The notes below the pieces were generated by a model. That model worked only from the letters and a program-made list of their open reading frames with translations. It was not told the origin of the DNA and searched no databases. A stretch of 64,000 nucleotides of DNA from contig DASRJE010000193.1 in NCBI GenBank assembly GCA_035649635.1, positions 49,861 to 113,860 of the forward strand, given 5' to 3'. Shown here one piece after another: positions 8,883 through 17,519 of the stretch (the stretch's first letter is position 1; every line of letters begins with the position of its first letter). The translations under genes were made by a program, and so were the position numbers. The DNA comes from Gp6-AA40 sp035649635 (GTDB lineage Bacteria; Acidobacteriota; Vicinamibacteria; Vicinamibacterales; UBA2999).

Positions 8883-9729
8883 GTTGCTGCCGTCGATTCA
8901 CTACCCGGCCACCATGGTCGGGGCATTTGCGTTGTTCGCCATGCTGCGAGCGGCCGGAATGCCCCTCATCGTCAGCACATACCTTCCCGCGTTGTCGGTC
9001 GCGGCCATCGTGACGTGGCTCGAGTTACGACAGCCAAACCGCGAGACCTGGCGTCCGCCCGCACGCGAGATCAGGACGGACCTGGTCTTTATGATCGTGG
9101 TGCAGTTGGCGATGCCGCCGCTGGTCGGGTTCCTCTTCGCGAACGCGCTGGTCGAGCCCGCACGATCGCTGAATCTTCCAATCGCACGCGCGTGGCCCCA
9201 CAGCTGGCCGATATGGACGCAGGCGATCCTCATGGTGCTGGCGGTCGACTTCATGCGCTATTGGCTGCACCGTGCCGCGCACGAGAGCGACACGTTATGG
9301 CGCCTCCACGCCGTGCATCACTCCGTCGATCAGCTGTACTGGCTCAACACCGCGCGCTTCCACCCGATCGAGAAGGCGCTGCAGATGTGCCTCGACAGTC
9401 TCCCGTTCCTGCTCATGGGAGTCGATGCCACCGTGCTCGCGCTGTACTACCTGGCCTACGCGTCCAACGGTTTCTTCCAGCACTGCAACATCCGCTTGCG
9501 CTACGGCTTTCTCAATTACATCGTCGGCAGCGCCGAAACGCATCGCTGGCATCATTCGCGCGAGCCGCGCGAGTCCAACGCGAACTACGGCAACACCGTA
9601 ATCGTGTGGGACCTGATCTTCGGCACGTGGTTCCTGCCAACCGACCGGGCTGTCGACTCGCTCGGACTCAAAGACCCGGCCTATCCGAAGGCTTTCCTCG
9701 GGCTGATGCGCGCGCCGTTCAACAAGTAA
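8875..9729 (+). CDS. Sterol desaturase / fatty acid hydroxylase superfamily protein
   Basis: A 284-residue integral membrane di-iron enzyme. The histidine clusters of the family are present: HRAAH (132-136), HAVHH (145-149) and HRWHH (223-227), with membrane segments before and between them. Members hydroxylate or desaturate lipids, sterols or carotenoids. The ATG at 8875 overlaps the previous gene by 8 bases. Fourteen bases separate it from the GH3-type adenylase, so the enzyme probably acts on a lipid acid or on the product of that adenylase (inference). Confidence 0.92.
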   Translation: MARLLPSIHYPATMVGAFALFAMLRAAGMPLIVSTYLPALSVAAIVTWLELRQPNRETWRPPAREIRTDLVFMIVVQLAMPPLVGFLFANALVEPARSLNLPIARAWPHSWPIWTQAILMVLAVDFMRYWLHRAAHESDTLWRLHAVHHSVDQLYWLNTARFHPIEKALQMCLDSLPFLLMGVDATVLALYYLAYASNGFFQHCNIRLRYGFLNYIVGSAETHRWHHSREPRESNANYGNTVIVWDLIFGTWFLPTDRAVDSLGLKDPAYPKAFLGLMRAPFNK

Positions 9730-9743
9730 TTGCAGAACCACTC

Positions 9744-11384
9744 ATGCACGCATTTCTGAGACGAGCGGCGATGCGCATCTACCGGCATCGCCATTGGCTG
9801 CCGCTCGAAAGAAACGCATCGCGACCGGACATCGCGCAACGCGAGGTGCTACGCGCGATTGTGTCCGCCAACAGCGCTACGACCTTTGGACGGGAACACG
9901 GGTTTGCCGAGATCGACTGCGCTCGGATATTCGGCGAGCGGGTGCCCGTGCAACAGTACGAGACGCTGCGGCCTTACATCGAGCGACAACGGCGAACTGG
10001 TCAGACCGAGCTGACCGCCGAGGCGCCGCTCTTCTACGCACAGACCAGTGGAACGACCGGCACACCCAAGTACATCCCGATCACCAGAACATCACTGGCG
10101 ATGCATCGAGCGGAGCAGGCGCTCTTCTCTTATCTGCAGTTCAGGGCGTGTCCGTCGGCATTCGACGGGATGGCGATGGGCATTATGGGCGCTGCCGTCG
10201 AGGGCCGGCTCGACTCGGGTCACTCGGTGGGATCGGTATCCGGTCATCTGTATGCGTCGCTCCCCCGATTCATTCAGTCCAGGTTCGTCGTGCCGCCCGC
10301 TGTGTCGACGATCGCGGACTATGACCTGAAATACCGGGTCATCCTCCACCTCGCGCTCGCACAACCTCGCATCACGTATATCGGATCGCCAAACCCGTCG
10401 ACATTTCTCCGGCTTCTCCATGTGTTGAAGATCGAGCGCGAGATGCTGCTGCGCTCGCTGGCTACAGGCCTGTCCAGCGTGACTGCAGCGCTCGATCCGT
10501 CGCTGCAGCAGCTCGTCGCGAGTCGTATGCCGGCGATGCCGGATCGCGCTGCGCTGCTGAACAAACTGCCTGAGCTCACTTACGCCAACGTCTGGCCCGA
10601 CGTGAAGCTACTCACGACGTGGACGGGTGGGAGTTGTGGCATTGCTCTGGGTGCGCTTCGAAAGACGCTTCCTGTCCAGACCCTCGTCATGGAACTTGGC
10701 TACCAGGCAACCGAAGTTCGCGGGACGATTCCGCTCGAGGCCGAAACGCCCGGCGGGCTGCCACCCCTGGGGCACACGTTCTTCGAGTTCGTCGAGCGCT
10801 CGGCATGGGACCGTGAGCGACCCGACTACCTCACCGTCGATCAGCTGGAGCAGGGATTTCAGTACTACGTTCTGATCACGACGCCGGCCGGGTTGTATCG
10901 CTACTTCATGAACGATCTCGTTGAGGTCACAGGCTTCTTTCGAAAAACGCCACTCCTGCGGTTCGTCCAGAAGGGCAAGGGCGTCACGAGCCTGACCGGC
11001 GAGAAGCTGTACGAAGCCCAGGTCATCGACGCGGTTCAAAACGAGCTCCCTCGATGCGGAGTCATTCCAACGTTCTTCGTCATGATCGCTGACGATGAGA
11101 AGATGTCGTATCGACTGCTGGTCGAGGGGCAGGCTGGCCTGCCTGAGTCAAGCGCGGTGGGGCAGGCGGTCGACCGCCGTCTCGCGGAACTGAATATCGA
11201 ATACCGCGCGAAACGTGACAGCGGCCGCCTCGCACCGTTGACGCTCGCGTGGCTCCGGCCCGGTGCGGGCGAGGCGTACAAGGCTGCCGCTGTCAGTGCC
11301 GGTCAGCGAGAGGGGCAACTGAAGCCTGCGGTCCTGCAACATCGTAAAGACCTGCTCATACCGCTGGACCAGTTCGTCGCATAA
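9744..11384 (+). CDS. GH3-family acyl-acid adenylase/amidosynthetase
   Basis: A 546-residue protein of the GH3 (auxin-responsive promoter) family of adenylating enzymes. The ATP-binding signature TSGTTGTPKYIPIT lies around residues 101-114, and later family motifs (GYQATE; YRYFMNDLVEV) are present. Plant GH3 enzymes join acids such as jasmonate or indole acetate to amino acids; bacterial members are largely uncharacterised. The ATG at 9744 fits the family N-terminus. The stop TAA shares its last base with the ATG of the enolase-superfamily gene, so the two are coupled. A route through an acyl-amino acid or acyl-dipeptide is a plausible inference. Confidence 0.9.
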   Translation: MHAFLRRAAMRIYRHRHWLPLERNASRPDIAQREVLRAIVSANSATTFGREHGFAEIDCARIFGERVPVQQYETLRPYIERQRRTGQTELTAEAPLFYAQTSGTTGTPKYIPITRTSLAMHRAEQALFSYLQFRACPSAFDGMAMGIMGAAVEGRLDSGHSVGSVSGHLYASLPRFIQSRFVVPPAVSTIADYDLKYRVILHLALAQPRITYIGSPNPSTFLRLLHVLKIEREMLLRSLATGLSSVTAALDPSLQQLVASRMPAMPDRAALLNKLPELTYANVWPDVKLLTTWTGGSCGIALGALRKTLPVQTLVMELGYQATEVRGTIPLEAETPGGLPPLGHTFFEFVERSAWDRERPDYLTVDQLEQGFQYYVLITTPAGLYRYFMNDLVEVTGFFRKTPLLRFVQKGKGVTSLTGEKLYEAQVIDAVQNELPRCGVIPTFFVMIADDEKMSYRLLVEGQAGLPESSAVGQAVDRRLAELNIEYRAKRDSGRLAPLTLAWLRPGAGEAYKAAAVSAGQREGQLKPAVLQHRKDLLIPLDQFVA

Positions 11385-12511
11385 TGCGTCTCGAGCAACT
11401 CGCCCTCAGCGAACTCCACATCCCCTTCAGAACGACGTTTCGGCACGCGTCTGCCGAGCGTAGCGAGACCGCCAGCATCTGGGTCGAGGCACGCTCGGAG
11501 GGCTTCGTTGGCTATGGAGAGTCGTGTCCTCGTCCCTACGTCACGGGTGAGACCACCGAGTCGGCTCGCGCGTTCTTCGCCGACTTCCACGAGTCGTTAC
11601 GGCAGGACATCGTGAACCTCGATTCACTCCGAAAGTGGATGACCACGCACGCCGATGCCATCGACACCAACCCGGCGGCCTGGTGCGCCGTCGAGCTCGC
11701 GCTTCTCGATCTGCTCGCCAAGATCACGGGCGAGACAGTTGAAACGCTGCTGTCGCTGCCTGTCTTGTCGGGCCCCTTTCGCTACACTGCGGTGCTCGGC
11801 GACTCCAGCGAGGCGGCTTTCGCCGCAACGGCCCACGCCTATCAGCGCCTGGGCTTTCGAGACTTCAAACTGAAACTGTCGGGCGACCTCGAACGAGACA
11901 CACGGAAGCTCGCACTCCTCGATTCGGCGGACTCCACGTTTCGAGTGCGCGTTGACGCCAACAATCTGTGGGCGGATGTCCACGTCGCCGAAATGTATTT
12001 GCGAAACCTGGGAAGATCGTTCGTTGGACTCGAGGAACCGCTGATCTCGAGACGCTACGCGGAGCTTGGCCAGCTTTCTGAGGCGCTCGGATGCCCGATC
12101 ATCCTCGACGAGAGTCTCACCGCCAGCGACCAGCTCCGCTTCCTCGAGGGCACGGCCGATCGCTGGGTGATCAACGTACGAGTGTCCAAGATGGGCGGGC
12201 TCCTGCGATCACTTGAAGTCGTCTCGGCCGCCCGCGCCCGCGGCATTCCCCTTATCGTGGGCGCCCAAGTCGGCGAAACGAGCCTGTTGACCCGCGCGGC
12301 GCTCGTTGTCGCGCAAGCGGCAGGCGCTGACCTGCTCGCGCAGGAAGGGGCCTTCGGGACGTTCCTGCTCGAGCGCGACGTGTGCGAGCCGTCGCTGATG
12401 TTTGGCGCAGACGGGATACTCGATCCGCGGACCTATCCGTTCGACACCGTGGGGTTCGGCCTTCCCCTGTCGCCTTACGGTGCGAATGGGAAGCCGCCGA
12501 AGAATACGTAA
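11384..12511 (+). CDS. Enolase-superfamily protein, dipeptide (L-Ala-D/L-Glu) epimerase-like
   Basis: A 375-residue member of the muconate-lactonising subgroup. All expected catalytic and metal residues are in place with spacing close to known L-Ala-D/L-Glu epimerases: Lys162-x-Lys164, Asp191, Glu217, Asp242 and Lys269 (in KMGG). It starts within the stop codon of the GH3 gene (TAATG). The family epimerises dipeptides or cyclises acids. Beside an amino-acid-conjugating adenylase, epimerisation of an N-acyl or dipeptide product is the simplest reading, but muconate cycloisomerase or succinylbenzoate synthase activity cannot be excluded. Its 3' end overlaps the convergent exporter gene by 37 bases. 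Confidence 0.88.
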   Translation: MRLEQLALSELHIPFRTTFRHASAERSETASIWVEARSEGFVGYGESCPRPYVTGETTESARAFFADFHESLRQDIVNLDSLRKWMTTHADAIDTNPAAWCAVELALLDLLAKITGETVETLLSLPVLSGPFRYTAVLGDSSEAAFAATAHAYQRLGFRDFKLKLSGDLERDTRKLALLDSADSTFRVRVDANNLWADVHVAEMYLRNLGRSFVGLEEPLISRRYAELGQLSEALGCPIILDESLTASDQLRFLEGTADRWVINVRVSKMGGLLRSLEVVSAARARGIPLIVGAQVGETSLLTRAALVVAQAAGADLLAQEGAFGTFLLERDVCEPSLMFGADGILDPRTYPFDTVGFGLPLSPYGANGKPPKNT

Positions 12512-13737
12512 GCGGCTGCGAGCGTCACTAACAGATTGAACGCCTGGGCGCCAAGAAATGCGACCGCCGGGCGACCGCCATCGGTCGTCACGAGACTCGG
12601 CAAAGAGGTTTCCAGGCCGATCGACACGAACGCCATCGCAAACAGCGCCGTACGAATTGCCGTCAATGGGCCGCGCGTTTCGGCGACCGTGGCATCGCCA
12701 ACCAGCCACGAAAAGACGATCGACGCAACGAGGAATCCAAACACGAATTTCGGAAAGCGTTCCCAGATCACGGCGAGGCTCGTTCGCGGCGTCTCCGATC
12801 CGTCAGGCGTGCTCCCCTTGCGTTTCATCGCCCACCAGACCGTCAGCAGAAACGCGGCGACACCAATCAGCGCGTTCTGCGACAGCTTCACGACGACGGC
12901 CGCATCGCGCGCCGCATCGCTGATCAACTCGCCGCCGGCAACGACCGCCGCACTCGTATCGAGCGTCCCGCCGAGCCAAGAGCCCGCGACCACGTCAGGC
13001 ATGCCCATCGCTTTCGCCACCCACGGCATGAGGACCATCATCGGCATTGCGACGACGAGCACGAGTGATGTCACATACGACAGCTTCTTGCGATCGCCTT
13101 GAATGGCGCCGCACGTCGCAATCGCAGCCGATACACCACAGATCGACACCGCGCTCGCCAGCATCGTCGCAAACTCATCGTCGACACGAAGGCGTCGCGC
13201 CAGCCAGAACGCGAACGTCCACACGCTCAACACCACGACGAGCGCCTGAGCGATACCGAGAAACCCGGCGCGGGCAATGTCGTCGATCAGAATGCCGGCG
13301 CCAAGGACGACGAGCCCGGTCTTGATGTAGAACTCGGTGCGGACCGCTTCACGAAGCCACGTTGGCACGGTGACGACGTGATTGACGACCAAGCCGATGG
13401 CCAACGCGAACACCACGTACTCGAGGCTCCACGCGGCGACCGCGGGGAGCGCGGCAATCGCCTGCGCCAGCCATGCCAGCGCTGATACGAGGAGCACGCC
13501 GGGGACAAATCGCATCAACCGCGCGCCGAGCACGACGGCGCCGATCGTCAGCGGCACCAGCACCTGCAGCCCGACTCGTATCGGATCTGTCGATCGCACG
13601 CCCGCAAGGGCAAGGGCGATGAGCGACCCGCCTACCAGGACCGAGAGCCAGTCCTCGCTGATGAGGGGTGGGCGCGCGGCAATCGACTCGCGGGTTGTGT
13701 CCGAGACCCCGGCGGTATGAGTGGCAGCTGTCTGCAT
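12475..13737 (-). CDS. YeiH-family (UPF0324) putative sulfate exporter
   Basis: A 420-residue polytopic membrane protein with about 10-12 hydrophobic segments. The family text VVLGAGILIDDIARAGF, CGVSAAIATCGAI and LGGTLDTSAAVVA identifies the YeiH/UPF0324 group, which is annotated as putative sulfate exporters without firm biochemical proof. I chose the ATG at 13737; the open frame reaches 13830, but that extension is encoded by the repeat at 13772-13844. No sulfur genes are nearby. Confidence 0.88.
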   Translation of the reverse strand: MQTAATHTAGVSDTTRESIAARPPLISEDWLSVLVGGSLIALALAGVRSTDPIRVGLQVLVPLTIGAVVLGARLMRFVPGVLLVSALAWLAQAIAALPAVAAWSLEYVVFALAIGLVVNHVVTVPTWLREAVRTEFYIKTGLVVLGAGILIDDIARAGFLGIAQALVVVLSVWTFAFWLARRLRVDDEFATMLASAVSICGVSAAIATCGAIQGDRKKLSYVTSLVLVVAMPMMVLMPWVAKAMGMPDVVAGSWLGGTLDTSAAVVAGGELISDAARDAAVVVKLSQNALIGVAAFLLTVWWAMKRKGSTPDGSETPRTSLAVIWERFPKFVFGFLVASIVFSWLVGDATVAETRGPLTAIRTALFAMAFVSIGLETSLPSLVTTDGGRPAVAFLGAQAFNLLVTLAAAYVFFGGFPFAP

Positions 13738-13771
13738 GGGCGAGAGATTACTCCAATCGCCCGCGCCGTAG

Positions 13772-13844
13772 GGCGGGTCCGGCTTTAATAGACCCGCCGG
13801 TCCGAAGCGACCATGACCCACCGGGTCCACAGAGCAGGACCCGG
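13772..13844. repeat. Two dispersed palindromes between the exporter and FHA genes
   Basis: The first hairpin pairs GGCGGGTC (13772-13779) with GACCCGCC (13791-13798). The second pairs CCGGGTCC (13821-13828) with GGACCCGG (13837-13844) around ACAGAGCA and is followed by CCTACG. The second is nearly identical to 46445-46468, which lies inside a protein-coding gene. Lying between two same-strand genes, the pair may also shape transcript ends. Confidence 0.85.
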
Positions 13845-13854
13845 CCTACGAAGC

Positions 13855-14622
13855 TCAGGCCGCAGATTCGGCCTGTACGTCGTCTTTCCAGCAGAATTCG
13901 AGGATGAGGCCGCTGACGTTCAGCATGTCGCCGTCCTGCAGGATGCGACGTCCTTCGAGGCGCTCGTCGTTGATGAGCGTCTTGCCGCCGAGCGGCGTTG
14001 CAACGTAGCTGTTGCCGCTCCGGGCAATCGCGACCGCGACCGACGGTTTGAACCAGCCGCGCAGCCGGACGAGCGCCGTATCGGAGCGCCCGATCAGTGA
14101 CGTATGCGCCCCGAGATCGTATTGATCCTGCTCGGAGCGTCCCGCGATGACGCGAAGGACTCCAACGCGGCGCGGTGCCGTTGCGACCGGCGTCGCCGGA
14201 CGCGCGTTGACCGACTTGGCTGCGTCGGCACGAGCCGATTCGAGCGTGGCGCGCAGCGCGCGGTGCTGCTTGGTGTCGAGATAGACCGTGTCACCGAGAC
14301 TTTCGAGTGGTGCACCGGCCACAGGCTGCGGTTCGACGGCATTCTGATCGAACACGATGGAGTGCTTGCCCACGAGCACTTCGTCGCCGTGCTGGAGGAC
14401 ATGTCGCGTGATCGGGCGGCCGTTGACGAACGTGCCGTTCGTGCTGCGCAGGTCTTCAAGGATGACCTGCTGTCCCTCGAGCAACACCCGCGCATGATGA
14501 CCAGACACCGCGGGGTTGTCGATGATCATCGCGTTGTCCGGAAGACGCCCGATCGTCACGCCTGATCCAAGAGCGTAGTCCTTGAGGACGATACCTTCAT
14601 ACTGCAGCGTAAGTTTCGACAT
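13855..14622 (-). CDS. Double FHA-domain protein
   Basis: A 255-residue soluble protein with two forkhead-associated domains. The first (about residues 20-95) has the phosphothreonine-binding features GRLPDN, SGHHARV and STNGTFVN. The second (about 155-250) is weaker: GRSDTALV is present but the SxxH element is degenerate, so it may not bind phosphopeptide. The two are joined by an Ala/Arg-rich linker. It lies downstream of the PP2C phosphatase and the Ser/Thr kinase on the same strand, and its start overlaps the phosphatase 3' end by 67 bases, so it is probably a reader of the kinase's phosphorylation. Confidence 0.9.
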   Translation of the reverse strand: MSKLTLQYEGIVLKDYALGSGVTIGRLPDNAMIIDNPAVSGHHARVLLEGQQVILEDLRSTNGTFVNGRPITRHVLQHGDEVLVGKHSIVFDQNAVEPQPVAGAPLESLGDTVYLDTKQHRALRATLESARADAAKSVNARPATPVATAPRRVGVLRVIAGRSEQDQYDLGAHTSLIGRSDTALVRLRGWFKPSVAVAIARSGNSYVATPLGGKTLINDERLEGRRILQDGDMLNVSGLILEFCWKDDVQAESAA

Positions 14623-15443
14623 CCTGCCCTCGTCAATGGGGTCGGGAGTGTCCTTCTTAAATGACTCCCGACCCCTTTTATCAACTGGTGCCACCATCGC
14701 CCTGTTACTTCCACGACCACGACCGTGATGTTGTCCGCGCCCCCGTTGTGGTTGGCCGTCGCGATCAGGTGATCGCAGATCTGCTGGGGCTCCTGGAACG
14801 TCTGAATCGCCTTCGCCAACTCCTCCTCGGACACCATCCGGGTCAAACCGTCGCTGCACAGCAGCACGTAATCTCCCGACTGCACCGGCACTTCGGTGAC
14901 GTCGACTTCGACAGCAGGCTCGCGACCCAGCACACGCACGAGCAGGTTTTGCTGCTCGACCGGGAGCTTCTTGCCTTCGTCAGCGAGCCCCGCCTCGATA
15001 TGCGCTTCCATCAACGAGTGATCGCGCGTGAGCGGCTCGAGCCGCTCGTTGTGCCACAGATATGCCCGGCTGTCTCCGACGTGAGCGACGCCAGCAATCT
15101 GTTCGCGGATCCACGCGCTGACCACAGTTGTTCCCATCCCGGCCTGACGCGGATCCTTCTGCGCCTGGCCGTAGATGAACTCGTTCGACTGACGAACGGC
15201 ATCCAGAAGACGCGTCGTGTGCGGCAGAAACGGCGATGACGTCGAACCCTCGCCGCTTTCGTCGCCAGTCAGTCGACGCGCAATGGCCTGGATGGCCAAT
15301 TCACTCGCCACTTCTCCAGCCGGTGCGCCGCCCATACCGTCGCAGACTACGAACAGGCCTTCCTCGGCCCGCGACATGAACGCGTCCTCGTTCTGAGGAC
15401 GAACCCGTCCGGTATCGGTGCGCGCTCCGACTCGCAGCCGCAT
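14556..15443 (-). CDS. PP2C-type Ser/Thr protein phosphatase (PrpC/Stp1-like) with extended tail
   Basis: A 295-residue metal-dependent phosphatase. Motifs in order: NED at 18-20, CDGMGG (34-39), GDSRAY in the middle, LLCSDGLT, and GGADNITVVVVEV near residue 240, where the family normally ends. The last 45 or so residues are atypical: a perfect 12-base hairpin repeat (14638-14675) is read through as residues 257-269, and the frame then overlaps the start of the FHA gene. Most likely a repeat insertion removed the original stop. It removes phosphates placed by the upstream kinase (family knowledge). Confidence 0.92.
   Translation of the reverse strand: MRLRVGARTDTGRVRPQNEDAFMSRAEEGLFVVCDGMGGAPAGEVASELAIQAIARRLTGDESGEGSTSSPFLPHTTRLLDAVRQSNEFIYGQAQKDPRQAGMGTTVVSAWIREQIAGVAHVGDSRAYLWHNERLEPLTRDHSLMEAHIEAGLADEGKKLPVEQQNLLVRVLGREPAVEVDVTEVPVQSGDYVLLCSDGLTRMVSEEELAKAIQTFQEPQQICDHLIATANHNGGADNITVVVVEVTGRWWHQLIKGVGSHLRRTLPTPLTRAGCRNLRCSMKVSSSRTTLLDQA
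14638..14675. repeat. Perfect hairpin repeat inside the phosphatase 3' end
   Basis: GGGGTCGGGAGT (14638-14649) pairs perfectly with ACTCCCGACCCC (14664-14675) across a 14-base loop; TTTT follows on the plus strand. The palindrome resembles REP-like elements of the GGGGTC-GGAGT type. It lies in frame within the PP2C gene and 16 bases before the FHA start codon, so it could affect translation of the FHA gene. Confidence 0.85.
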
Positions 15444-15591
15444 CAGTGATGGTGATTACAAGCCGTACGCCGGGATGGTCCTGAGGGTGAAAGTAGCGAC
15501 CTACGAGAGAGATACGGCCGAGCTTAGGTAGGTTTCGGACACGCGCGCGAGGGTGATCGTGAGCGGTTTTTGAACGATGGTTACAGAAGCG

Positions 15592-17415
15592 TCAGTCTTT
15601 TTCCCTGGGCAATTCGATGAAGCGCGGTTGATGACCGGTTCGCTCTTCGAGCGCCAGCAGGACACGCTTCAACAGGACCTCGTCGAAGCGCATCGAGACA
15701 AACTGTTCTTCGGTGCTCGTTCGCAACGCGACCCAATCGCGCGAGACCTGTATACCAAACTTGCTCAGCGTTCCACCGGCGCGCGCGACAGGCGACGGCC
15801 CTTGTGGCGAATCCCACAGCGGATCGCGTCCGCGCGACACGTTGATGGCGATGACACGTCCGTACGGGAACGAGCACAATGGCGACGCCGGGTTGTTGGT
15901 CGGGATGATGGTGATCTTCCCGTCGCCCATGAGGAGCTGCGCGCCCTGCTCCTTTGACTTGCGCGTACCGACCAAGGCCCTCGTCTCGAACACCAGGATC
16001 GGGTCTTCGATCGCGGGCCGCGCGGCTCGCCGCTCCACAGGCACGGGTGCGGGCGCTTCGACAGGTGCAGGGGCAGGCGGCTCGACGACCGCAACCGGCT
16101 CCGGCGGCGGCGCGGGAGTCGCAACGACCGGAGCACGGCTCGCCACTCGACGCGCCGCCACAGGTGCCGCCGCCACCGCGGGTGCCGGTTCGGTCGCTGG
16201 AGGCGGAACAGCCTTCACAGCGCGAGCCTCTTCGTGCGGAGTCTCGACGACAACGTCCTCGACCGGGGGCGGCGCAGTCGCTGGAATCGATGTCGTCGTT
16301 GCGGTTTCGGTGACGACGGGCTCCACGACAGAAGACGGCGTGGGAGCGATTGCGTCTTGCGTTTCGTCGCCGCGCAGCATCACGTAGGCGGCGGCGAACG
16401 CGCCGATCGCCAGGACCACCGCTGCCGCTTGCGCCCACCGATAGCGAGCTCGCGGTGCGACTGTTGGACGCTCGGCGACCACAGCTGCGACCGCGCTCGC
16501 AGGCCGCGGCTGTGCCAAGTCGATCGTGTCCATCACCGGTTGCGCCAGCACCATGCCTTCACGATTGCTGGCGGCGAACGTCCTCGCGAGATCGGCCGCC
16601 GGGAGCGGCCCTGTGGCGCGAGACAACTCCTCTCGGAATTCTTCGGCGGACTGGAACCGGTCGGCCTGAGTTTTTGCGAGCGCTCGCTGAACGATCGCTT
16701 CGCACCAATCGGGAAGACCACTGCGATGCGCGCAGAGCGGGATCGGCGCATCGCGAAGCTGGCGTTGCAACATCCCGAGCGCGGTGTCAGCGGCAAACGG
16801 CAACGCGCCGGTCAGCAGGCGATAGAACAGCACGCCAACAGAATAGAGGTCCGAGCGCCCATCGACCTCCTCGCCGAGGACCTGCTCTGGTGACATGTAC
16901 GCCGGTGTGCCCATCAAGCGGAAGTCGACGGTCTTCTGCTCGGCGCCGAGGACGCGAGCGATACCGAAGTCCATGATCTTGATCGAGCCCTCGTCGGTCA
17001 CCATGACGTTGGCCGGCTTGACGTCGCGATGTACGACGCCGGCGCGGTGAGCGTGCTCGAGCGCCGACAGGATCAGGTCGATGACGTAGGCGGCGCGTTC
17101 TGGCGACAGCGCACCGAGCCGCTCGGACAGCTTGTCGAGCGATTCGCCGCGAACGAACTCCATCACCATCAGGAGGTCGCCATCGGCGCGGAACAATTCG
17201 AAAATGGTCGCGATCTGCGGGTGATTGAGCCGCGCCAGGATCGTCGCTTCGGCGCGGAAGCGTGACATGACCTCGGTATTGGCAAGGTCGGGGTTCAACG
17301 TCTTGACGGCGACGTCGCGATGCAGCGTTTCGTCGACGGCCTTGTAGACGACGCCCGCGCCACCTCGCCCGAGTTGGCCAACGATTCGGTATTTGCCGAT
17401 GGTCCTGCCAATCAT
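15592..17415 (-). CDS. Membrane-anchored Ser/Thr protein kinase (PknB-like)
   Basis: A 607-residue Hanks-type kinase. The catalytic domain covers about residues 8-270: a glycine loop GRGGAG (16-21), Lys38, HRDVKPAN (129-136), DFG (149-151) and SPE (175-177). One membrane helix (about 327-347) separates it from an extracytoplasmic Pro/Ala/Val-rich linker (about 360-490) and a C-terminal sensor-like domain of unknown kind. Its own gene is separated from the phosphatase by about 150 bases on the same strand. Kinase, phosphatase and FHA protein make a self-contained signalling set. The input signal is unknown. Confidence 0.95.
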   Translation of the reverse strand: MIGRTIGKYRIVGQLGRGGAGVVYKAVDETLHRDVAVKTLNPDLANTEVMSRFRAEATILARLNHPQIATIFELFRADGDLLMVMEFVRGESLDKLSERLGALSPERAAYVIDLILSALEHAHRAGVVHRDVKPANVMVTDEGSIKIMDFGIARVLGAEQKTVDFRLMGTPAYMSPEQVLGEEVDGRSDLYSVGVLFYRLLTGALPFAADTALGMLQRQLRDAPIPLCAHRSGLPDWCEAIVQRALAKTQADRFQSAEEFREELSRATGPLPAADLARTFAASNREGMVLAQPVMDTIDLAQPRPASAVAAVVAERPTVAPRARYRWAQAAAVVLAIGAFAAAYVMLRGDETQDAIAPTPSSVVEPVVTETATTTSIPATAPPPVEDVVVETPHEEARAVKAVPPPATEPAPAVAAAPVAARRVASRAPVVATPAPPPEPVAVVEPPAPAPVEAPAPVPVERRAARPAIEDPILVFETRALVGTRKSKEQGAQLLMGDGKITIIPTNNPASPLCSFPYGRVIAINVSRGRDPLWDSPQGPSPVARAGGTLSKFGIQVSRDWVALRTSTEEQFVSMRFDEVLLKRVLLALEERTGHQPRFIELPREKD

Positions 17416-17519
17416 CAGAGTCCCGTGCAGCGAACGGTCACTTTACGCCGCCTCTACGGTCCTTTCGGACTGATGCAAAACAGGCGATAGGCGCCATAAT
17501 CTTTTCTTCTTCTCCTGAC

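Noticed and set aside
9015..9743. Upstream extension of the GH3 frame to 9015
   Set aside because: It only overlaps the sterol-desaturase gene in another frame and reads as Arg/Ala-rich shadow; the GH3 N-terminus fits the ATG at 9744.
12536..13102. Plus-strand frames opposite the YeiH-like exporter
   Set aside because: Ser/Thr/Arg-rich translations with no motif; the minus strand has a clear multi-helix exporter with family text.
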